Below, piece after piece: positions 1-4,209 of a stretch of 5,495 bases of DNA (positions are counted from its first letter, which is position 1; each line of letters opens with the position of its first letter). The position numbers and the translations under genes were made by a program. Source of the stretch: Chthoniobacteraceae bacterium (lineage in GTDB: Bacteria > Verrucomicrobiota > Verrucomicrobiia > Chthoniobacterales > Chthoniobacteraceae); the NCBI GenBank assembly GCA_947478975.1, contig CANJYI010000201.1:1-5495 (forward strand). The letters are read 5' to 3'. The notes beneath the pieces were generated by a model, which was given only the letters and a program-made list of their open reading frames with translations, was not told the DNA's origin and did no database searches.

Positions 1-129
1 CATGTTCAGAAAGCCGGGCTGGAGTTTGGAGAGTACAAACGCCAGTCCGTTGAGAAGGGCCACATACCGCAACAGGTGCGGGATGGCAAAGCGCTCAAAC
101 CGTTTTTCGAGAAAGTCTATCCAGCTCAT
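1..129 (-). CDS. N-terminus of a membrane protein, possibly rhomboid family (partial)
   Basis: Reading leftward from an ATG whose complement is at 127-129, the frame stays open for 43 codons to the window edge, so only the N-terminus is seen. It begins MSWIDFLEKRFERFAIP, then HLLRYVALLNGLAFVLSKL. A charged amphipathic head of about 18 residues is followed by a hydrophobic stretch (about residues 19-35) that looks like a first transmembrane helix. From memory, this layout resembles the start of rhomboid-type intramembrane proteins in Verrucomicrobiota, but the catalytic GxSG/H region would lie outside the window, so the family is a guess. The gene is divergent from gcvT and shares its 136-nt upstream gap. 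No Shine-Dalgarno sequence precedes the start. That this is coding is supported by the sensible amino-acid composition and the clean frame; the alternative is a short chance reading frame. Confidence 0.55.
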   Translation of the reverse strand, partial: MSWIDFLEKRFERFAIPHLLRYVALLNGLAFVLSKLQPGFLNM

Positions 130-145
130 AGGGCGATCAAACGGC

Positions 146-166
146 CTGGGACGGGTTTTGCCCCAG
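146..166. other. Small inverted repeat in the divergent intergenic region
   Basis: CTGGG at 146-150 can pair with CCCAG at 162-166 across an 11-nt loop. An inner GGG (153-155) could instead pair with the C run at 161-164. On the leftward transcript it would sit in the 5' leader of the gene starting at 129. There is no T-tract in either direction, so it is not a terminator. It could be a leader hairpin or a chance feature of GC-rich DNA. Confidence 0.2.
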
Positions 167-225
167 CGCCTCCCCACACACAACAGCACCGCCACACCCC
201 GGCGCAAGGCTGCAGCTTCCCCGCA

Positions 226-253
226 TTGACAGCCCTCTCAGGGCCTCTAGCCT
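226..253 (+). promoter_or_regulatory. Candidate sigma-70-type promoter for gcvT
   Basis: A perfect -35 hexamer TTGACA lies at 226-231. Sixteen bases downstream is TAGCCT (248-253), a weak -10 matching TATAAT at three of six positions. Transcription would begin around 259-261, only about 5-7 nt before the gcvT ATG at 266. This agrees with the absence of a Shine-Dalgarno sequence and suggests a nearly leaderless mRNA. The -35 match is seen directly; the -10 and the start point are inference. Confidence 0.4.
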
Positions 254-265
254 CGGATTTCATCC

Positions 266-1372
266 ATGGACACCGCTCCCAAACGCACTCCCCTCGCCCC
301 AGTCCACGAATCACTCGGCGCCCGCATGATTGATTTTGGCGGTTGGTGGATGCCCGTTCATTACCAGGGCATTCTCGAGGAGCACAGGGCGGTTCGCACC
401 CAGGCCGGGCTGTTTGACATCTCCCACATGGGCGAGATTTTTGTCACAGGCCCCGACGCGGAAGTCTGGCTCAACCGGATGCTCACAAACAACGTTGTCC
501 AGCTAGAGAACGGCCAAGGCCAGTACACGTTGCTCCTAAACGAGCGGGGCGGAGTCATTGACGATTTACTCTGCTACCGGCTCGAACAGGACCACTATCT
601 GCTCCTGGTCAACGCGTCCAAAATCGAGGAGGACTTCCTGTGGCTGCAGTCCTACGCAAGCCCCGGAGTCGCGGTAAACAACCAGAGCGACCTCTGGGCG
701 GGGCTCGCCCTTCAAGGCCCCGAAGCCGAGGCCATCGTCAGAGCCCTCCTTGGTCCGGAGGTTTCCCTGCCCACCCGCAACCAGATCATTTCGTTGGGGA
801 TTCCAAACGGTCCCATTCTCCTTGCGCGCACCGGCTACACGGGGGAGGACGGGTTCGAGTGGTTCTGCCCGGCGCAAACCGCCCCCATTTGGTGGGAAAA
901 GCTGCTCGAGGCAGGACGCCCCCTCGGCCTGCTGCCCTGCGGCCTTGGCGCCCGGGACACCCTGCGTCTGGAGGCCGGTTTCACGCTAAACGGTTCGGAC
1001 CTTTCCCCCGAACACACCCCGCTCGAGGCGGGACTCTCCTCCTTTGTCAAACTGGACAAGGGCGACTTTATTGGCCGGACCTCCCTGGCCGCCCAACGCG
1101 ACTCGGGCCTCACCCGCCGGCTGGTCGCGCTCGTCATGGAGGGCAAGACTCCCCCGCCCCGCCCCCACTACCCTGTCTACAACGGCGACTCCCTCGTAGG
1201 CGAAACCTGCAGCGGTTCCCTTTCCCCCACCCTCGGCCTCGGGATCGCCATGGCCTACCTTCCCCCCACGCTTTGCGCCCCGGGAACCAGGGTGGACCTC
1301 GAAATCAGGGGACGCCGCTTTCCCGCCATCGTTTCCAAACGCCCCCTCTACCGCCGCCAGCCGAACGCTTAA
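266..1372 (+). CDS. gcvT: Aminomethyltransferase (glycine cleavage system T protein)
   Basis: GcvT takes the aminomethyl group carried on the lipoyl arm of GcvH and passes it to tetrahydrofolate, giving 5,10-methylene-THF and ammonia. The 368-residue length is close to the E. coli protein. Family landmarks in order are: MIDFGGWWMPVHY near the N-terminus (21-33); GLFDISHMGE (48-57); GGVIDDL (95-101), whose first Asp (D99) corresponds to the catalytic acid of the family; RTGYTGEDGFE (188-198); GLGARDTLRLEAG (226-238); FIGR (268-271); and the C-terminal barrel motif SGSLSPTLGLGIAMAYL (316-332). The ATG at 266 puts the usual short N-terminal lead before the LAPVHESLGA segment. No Shine-Dalgarno sequence is visible. 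The next gene, 34 nt downstream, is gcvH, which fits a gcvTH operon. No truncation or frameshift is seen. Confidence 0.96.
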   Translation: MDTAPKRTPLAPVHESLGARMIDFGGWWMPVHYQGILEEHRAVRTQAGLFDISHMGEIFVTGPDAEVWLNRMLTNNVVQLENGQGQYTLLLNERGGVIDDLLCYRLEQDHYLLLVNASKIEEDFLWLQSYASPGVAVNNQSDLWAGLALQGPEAEAIVRALLGPEVSLPTRNQIISLGIPNGPILLARTGYTGEDGFEWFCPAQTAPIWWEKLLEAGRPLGLLPCGLGARDTLRLEAGFTLNGSDLSPEHTPLEAGLSSFVKLDKGDFIGRTSLAAQRDSGLTRRLVALVMEGKTPPPRPHYPVYNGDSLVGETCSGSLSPTLGLGIAMAYLPPTLCAPGTRVDLEIRGRRFPAIVSKRPLYRRQPNA

Positions 1373-1406
1373 TGCGGTCCTTTCACCTCACCTCAACCCA
1401 TTGCGC

Positions 1407-1790
1407 ATGAACATTCCCGAAGACCTCCTCTACGCCAAAACCCATGAATGGCTCCGCCTTTCAGGCGCCTCTGCCACCATAGGCATCACCGATCACGCCC
1501 AGCACGAGCTCACCGATGTTGTTTACGTGGAACTCCCCGCCGTGGGCACCCACGTCGCCGCCGGCCAGCAGATCTGCGTCGTCGAGTCCGTCAAGGCCGC
1601 CAGCGACATCTACTCCCCCGCCTCGGGCACCGTGGAGAGCGTCAATGACGCCCTCACCTCCGACCCCGCCCTGCTCAACACCGATCCCTACGGCAAGGGT
1701 TGGATCTTCACCCTCCGTCTCGACGCCGATGCAGACCTCTCCGCCCTCAAGCAACCCGCCGCATACGCCCAGGAGCTAGCCGGCCACTAG
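1407..1790 (+). CDS. gcvH: Glycine cleavage system H protein (lipoyl carrier)
   Basis: GcvH shuttles the aminomethyl group from the P protein (glycine decarboxylase) to GcvT, then is reoxidised by dihydrolipoamide dehydrogenase. The 127-residue product matches the usual 125-130. It opens with MNIPEDLLYAKTHEWLR, typical of the family, and carries the lipoylation segment VVESVKAASDIYSP with the modified lysine at K63. It ends with the conserved region around NTDPYGKGWIF. I chose the ATG at 1407; a TTG at 1401 in frame would add only two residues and is less likely. Like its neighbours it lacks a Shine-Dalgarno sequence and has a C-rich leader. It follows gcvT by 34 nt, so cotranscription is likely. 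gcvP does not follow; the next gene is maf. Confidence 0.96.
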   Translation: MNIPEDLLYAKTHEWLRLSGASATIGITDHAQHELTDVVYVELPAVGTHVAAGQQICVVESVKAASDIYSPASGTVESVNDALTSDPALLNTDPYGKGWIFTLRLDADADLSALKQPAAYAQELAGH

Positions 1791-1798
1791 GCCACTAG
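1783..1798 (+). repeat. 8-nt perfect tandem repeat over the gcvH stop codon
   Basis: GCCACTAG occurs twice back to back (1783-1790 and 1791-1798). The TAG in the first copy is the gcvH stop codon. With another CTAG at 1776-1779, three CTAG tetramers fall within 23 bases. It is probably a small slippage duplication with no coding effect, since the first copy already ends the frame. Confidence 0.6.
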
Positions 1799-1855
1799 CC
1801 CGCCGCTCCCGGCCCCATAAAGAGGCTCCCCCGAAGGCAACCGCACCACCCAGCC

Positions 1856-2440
1856 ATGGATTCCCCGGGCCTGATTCTCGCCTCCACCTCGCCGCGAAGG
1901 AGCCACCTTCTTTCCGAGTTCGGCTATGCCTTTCAGGTCTACACCACGGACGTCGAGGAACTGCAAGACACCTCGATGCACCCAGCCCGGCTTGTCGAGT
2001 TCAACGCCCGCCTCAAGACCCTGCCCGTGGCCGCACTCCACCCGGATTGCGTCGTGTTGGGTGCGGATACCGTTGTTGCGCTTGGCTCCAAAATTTTCGG
2101 CAAGCCAGCCTCCATGGCGGAGGCCGTACTAATGCTCGAGGAGCTCAACGGCCAGGAGCACACCGTCTATTCGGGCGTCTGCATCTCGCACATTGATGCC
2201 GCGAGGGAAAGTCTGTTTGTGGAGCGCACTTCCGTCCGTTTCCAGCACCTGAGCGCGGGGCGGCGCCTCGCCTACTTGGAGAGGATCAACCCTCTGGACA
2301 AGGCGGGCGCCTACGCCGCCCAAGACGACAACGGCGAACTGATCGCAGGCTTTGAGGGCTCCTTCTCCAACGTGATTGGCCTGCCCATGGAAGCTCTGTC
2401 CGTCCAACTCGCAGCGATGGGTGTCCGGCCAGTTCGTTGA
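1856..2440 (+). CDS. maf: Maf-family nucleoside triphosphate pyrophosphatase (YhdE-like dTTP/UTP type)
   Basis: Maf enzymes hydrolyse excess or modified nucleoside triphosphates to the monophosphate and pyrophosphate, acting as cytoplasmic house-cleaning factors; in some bacteria they influence septum formation. The 194-residue product has the full signature set: LILASTSPRRSHLL (6-19), NARLK with K54, GADTVV (69-74) with the catalytic Asp D71, FGKP (81-84), VYSGV (104-108), DKAGAYAAQ (148-156) and GSFSNVIGLP (168-177). The residue after SP is Arg (R14), and K54 and Q156 are also present. This is the combination I recall for the E. coli YhdE (dTTP/UTP) subgroup, rather than the YceF (m7GTP) subgroup, which has Trp after SP. 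The substrate call is therefore an inference from a few residues. It lies 65 nt after gcvH with no obvious terminator between, so it may be the last gene of a gcvT-gcvH-maf transcript. Confidence 0.93.
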   Translation: MDSPGLILASTSPRRSHLLSEFGYAFQVYTTDVEELQDTSMHPARLVEFNARLKTLPVAALHPDCVVLGADTVVALGSKIFGKPASMAEAVLMLEELNGQEHTVYSGVCISHIDAARESLFVERTSVRFQHLSAGRRLAYLERINPLDKAGAYAAQDDNGELIAGFEGSFSNVIGLPMEALSVQLAAMGVRPVR

Positions 2441-2463
2441 AGCGTTCGGGGGGGTGCCGCAAT

Positions 2464-2486
2464 GGTTTCCTTTTATCCGTGAAACC
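2464..2486 (+). other. Hairpin downstream of maf
   Basis: GGTTTC (2464-2469) is complementary to GAAACC (2481-2486), giving a 6-bp stem with an 11-nt loop. No U-tract follows, so on its own it is not a terminator. Its 5' arm, within TGGTTTCC (2463-2470), is repeated exactly at 2520-2527 in the hairpin further downstream, so the two structures could exchange partners. Whether this matters is unknown. Confidence 0.3.
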
Positions 2487-2494
2487 CGTCATCT

Positions 2495-2512
2495 GCGGAT
2501 GTCCGCCTTTTT
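2495..2512 (+). terminator. Short hairpin with T5 tail after maf (weak terminator candidate)
   Basis: GCGG (2495-2498) pairs with CCGC (2503-2506) around an ATGT loop, and is followed by one C and five T (2508-2512). The layout is that of an intrinsic terminator, but a 4-bp stem is short. It lies 55 nt after the maf stop. It may assist the stronger hairpin that follows at 2522. Confidence 0.35.
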
Positions 2513-2521
2513 CGGCCGGTG

Positions 2522-2569
2522 GTTTCCCTCCCTGCAACGCAGAAGGAAACTTTTCTTGTTTTCTTTTCA
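2522..2569 (+). terminator. Probable Rho-independent terminator after maf
   Basis: GTTTCC (2522-2527) pairs with GGAAAC (2545-2550). Inside it CTGC (2532-2535) pairs with GCAG (2539-2542) around an AAC loop, with a small internal bulge between the two stems. The hairpin is followed directly by a long T-rich tail (2551-2569, only four non-T bases before the terminal CA). This is the best terminator in the window and would end the gcvT-gcvH-maf transcript before the wall-binding gene at 2616. Confidence 0.6.
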
Positions 2570-2615
2570 TTGCGCCCGTGGGTGGATGGATACTCTGTTA
2601 GTTATGGGTAAAATC

Positions 2616-3131
2616 ATGAAAGCCACACTCCAAAAGAACTCCGCCCTTTCGAGCCCTCTGGCGGCCTGCGCATGGATCGCCCTACTTTGCGTGCCTGCCG
2701 TTGCGGCGCCGCCTGCTTATCGTGGCGGTCCCCGCTCGAGAATAGAGATCGGAGTATACAGCGGCCCCGTCTACGCCCACGACTACCGTTACCGTTACGC
2801 AAGGCCCTACTACGGAGCCCCTCCGTTCTCCTACGCAGTGCCATACTACCCGCCCCCTCCGGTTTATGTGACTCCGCCAGTGTACGCTGCGCCCCCCGTT
2901 TACCAAGGCCTCCCCCCCTCTTCGGCGAACTACCGGCTCCTGGCGCCTTCAGGCAGTCATCTTGTCGCCCATCTGCAGGAAAAACTCCGCAGCTACGGCT
3001 ACTACCGCGGACCCGTCGACGGCCTCTCCGGCGCGGGCACCCGCTCAGCCATCCGCTCCTACCAAGTAGACCGCGGAATCGAGGTCACCGGCCGCATTGA
3101 CGAGGAACTGCTCTCAGATCTGGGCTTGTGA
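2616..3131 (+). CDS. Exported peptidoglycan-binding-domain protein with Pro/Tyr-rich linker
   Basis: From the ATG at 2616 the product is 171 residues. Residues 1-30 look like a Sec signal peptide: lysines at 2 and 7, a hydrophobic core around 18-27 and a likely cut after AVA (28-30). LAAC at 15-18 resembles a lipobox but precedes the hydrophobic core, so a lipoprotein is unlikely. Residues 34-108 are low-complexity, rich in Tyr, Pro and Arg, including three PPVYxx hexads at 81-98. Residues about 114-171 form a PG_binding_1-type three-helix domain: LQEKLRSYGYYRGPVDG, then GAGTRSAIRSYQ, then VTGRIDEELLSDLGL. Such domains attach periplasmic proteins to the wall; no catalytic domain is present. 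In-frame ATGs at 2604 and 2586 are alternative starts; 2616 gives the most typical signal peptide. The stop overlaps the start of the next gene by 4 nt. Exact role unknown. Confidence 0.82.
   Translation: MKATLQKNSALSSPLAACAWIALLCVPAVAAPPAYRGGPRSRIEIGVYSGPVYAHDYRYRYARPYYGAPPFSYAVPYYPPPPVYVTPPVYAAPPVYQGLPPSSANYRLLAPSGSHLVAHLQEKLRSYGYYRGPVDGLSGAGTRSAIRSYQVDRGIEVTGRIDEELLSDLGL
2856..2909 (+). repeat. Three PPVYxx hexapeptide repeats in the wall-binding protein
   Basis: Residues 81-98 read PPVYVT, PPVYAA, PPVYQG in immediate succession, encoded by three 18-nt units at 2856-2873, 2874-2891 and 2892-2909. Codons differ between copies, so the repeat is conserved at protein level rather than being a fresh DNA duplication. 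It probably forms an extended rigid linker between the signal peptide region and the wall-binding domain. Confidence 0.75.
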
Positions 3132-4132
3132 AGCCTGGAGAGTGCGGGGCCCGCGCCAAAACCGGGGACGTTCCCGCGCCCCTCTTGGCGGCGGTCTCCC
3201 GCTCCTTCTACCTGTCGCTCAAATTTCTGCCGCCCCCTGTGCGCGGCCCTCTGAGTCTCGCCTACTTGCTGGCCCGCGCCAGTGACACGATCGCCGACGC
3301 AGCCCTCGCCCCGCTGGCCCTCCGGCTGGAAGCCCTCGCTGCCTTTGAAGCGGCCCTCGCTCCCGGCGCGCACGCGTCCCTTGAAACCGTTTCGCCCCTG
3401 CTGGCGGGCCTCGGCTGCACCCACCCGGGAGAAGCCCGGCTCCTTGCCCGAATCCATCCGATCCTCCGCTCCTACCACGACTTTCCGGCTCCTTTACGCG
3501 CCGAGATTCACGCCGTCCTTTCGACCATCATCAGCGGCCAACGCGGCGACCTACTCCGCTTCGGCTACGCCGCCGAAAACGCCCCACAAAGCCTCGCCTC
3601 AGCGGCAGACACCGAATCCTACACCTACGCCGTGGCGGGCTGTGTGGGAGAGTTTTGGACACGCCTGTGCGCCTTGCAGCTCCCAAATTTCGGGTGTCTT
3701 CCTCTGGAGGAGCTCCTCCACTGGGGCCGACGGTTCGGCCAGGGCCTCCAACTGGTGAATATCCTCCGCGATCTGCCCGCTGATTTGCGGGCGGGCCGAT
3801 GCTACCTCCCTGCAGACGAATTGCGCGCCATCGGCCTCCAACCCGCAGAGCTCCTGCTCGAGCCGGTGCGCGCCCGTCCCGTCCTCGCACACTGGCTCGA
3901 CAAGGCGGAGGACTGGTTGTCGGCGGGGGAACGCTACGTTCAGGGCATCAGCGGCCACCGGCTGCGCTTCAGTGTCAGCCTTCCCCGGCGACTGGGACAG
4001 GAGACCCTCGCCCTGCTGCGCCGGCACCCTCCCTTGGAAACGCCTTTCCGGGTGCGGGTCCACCGCGGCACTGTTTTCCAAAGCGCGCTGGGCTCTCTTT
4101 TGGAAAGCGCCACGCGGCCCGCCCTCGACTGA
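3128..4132 (+). CDS. Squalene/phytoene synthase family protein (squalene-synthase-like)
   Basis: This 334-residue protein belongs to the trans-isoprenyl head-to-head synthases, which join two prenyl diphosphates to make squalene, phytoene or relatives. Visible landmarks are SRSFYLSLKFLP (24-35) with the substrate-pocket SRSF; the first Asp-rich motif DTIAD (53-57); SGQRGDLLRFG (136-146); YTYAVAGCVGEFW (165-177); and the second Asp-rich motif NILRDLPADLRAGRCYLP (211-228) with D215 and D219 for magnesium-diphosphate binding. The single-Asp DTIAD form, rather than DDxxD, and the YxxxVAG segment favour a squalene-synthase type over a phytoene synthase, but the product cannot be settled here. There is no C-terminal membrane anchor of the eukaryotic kind. 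The start is GTG in GTGA, overlapping the stop of the preceding gene. It is the only start codon between the upstream in-frame stop at 3098 and the conserved region that keeps full length. Translational coupling is likely. Confidence 0.88.
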   Translation: MKPGECGARAKTGDVPAPLLAAVSRSFYLSLKFLPPPVRGPLSLAYLLARASDTIADAALAPLALRLEALAAFEAALAPGAHASLETVSPLLAGLGCTHPGEARLLARIHPILRSYHDFPAPLRAEIHAVLSTIISGQRGDLLRFGYAAENAPQSLASAADTESYTYAVAGCVGEFWTRLCALQLPNFGCLPLEELLHWGRRFGQGLQLVNILRDLPADLRAGRCYLPADELRAIGLQPAELLLEPVRARPVLAHWLDKAEDWLSAGERYVQGISGHRLRFSVSLPRRLGQETLALLRRHPPLETPFRVRVHRGTVFQSALGSLLESATRPALD

Positions 4133-4209
4133 CCCCGGCCGGGAAGCCGCCGTTAGGCCGCAGCAAGGCTTGCCATTGGCTCGCAGGAAACGGACAGTCC
4201 CACTCCTTT

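Noticed and set aside
20..60. GGAGTTTGGAGAGT, resembling a glycine riboswitch element upstream of gcvT
   Set aside because: It falls inside the leftward coding region, lies upstream of the likely gcvT promoter, and the second conserved part of the aptamer is not found.
640..1410. A 256-codon open frame on the plus strand overlapping gcvT in another frame
   Set aside because: The translation is an Arg/Pro/His-rich string typical of an out-of-frame read of GC-rich DNA, while the gcvT frame is fully conserved.
2570..2614. Possible promoter for the wall-binding gene (TTGCGC with GATACT, or TAAAAT at 2609)
   Set aside because: The first pair has only a 13-nt spacer, and TAAAAT would start transcription past the ATG. 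No convincing -35/-10 pair was found, though a promoter after the terminator is expected.
2586..2618. Alternative starts at 2586 and 2604 for the wall-binding protein
   Set aside because: They would add 10 or 4 residues before a lysine-bearing N-region. The 2616 ATG gives the most typical signal peptide, although no ribosome site decides it.
2658..2669. LAAC as a lipobox in the wall-binding protein
   Set aside because: The cysteine precedes the hydrophobic core instead of following it, so signal peptidase II processing there is unlikely.
4133..4209. Palindrome CCCGGCCGGG (4134-4143) as a terminator, or a T-box leader before valS
   Set aside because: The palindrome has no loop and no T-tract, and the 77-nt gap is too short for a T-box, with no recognisable T-box sequence.
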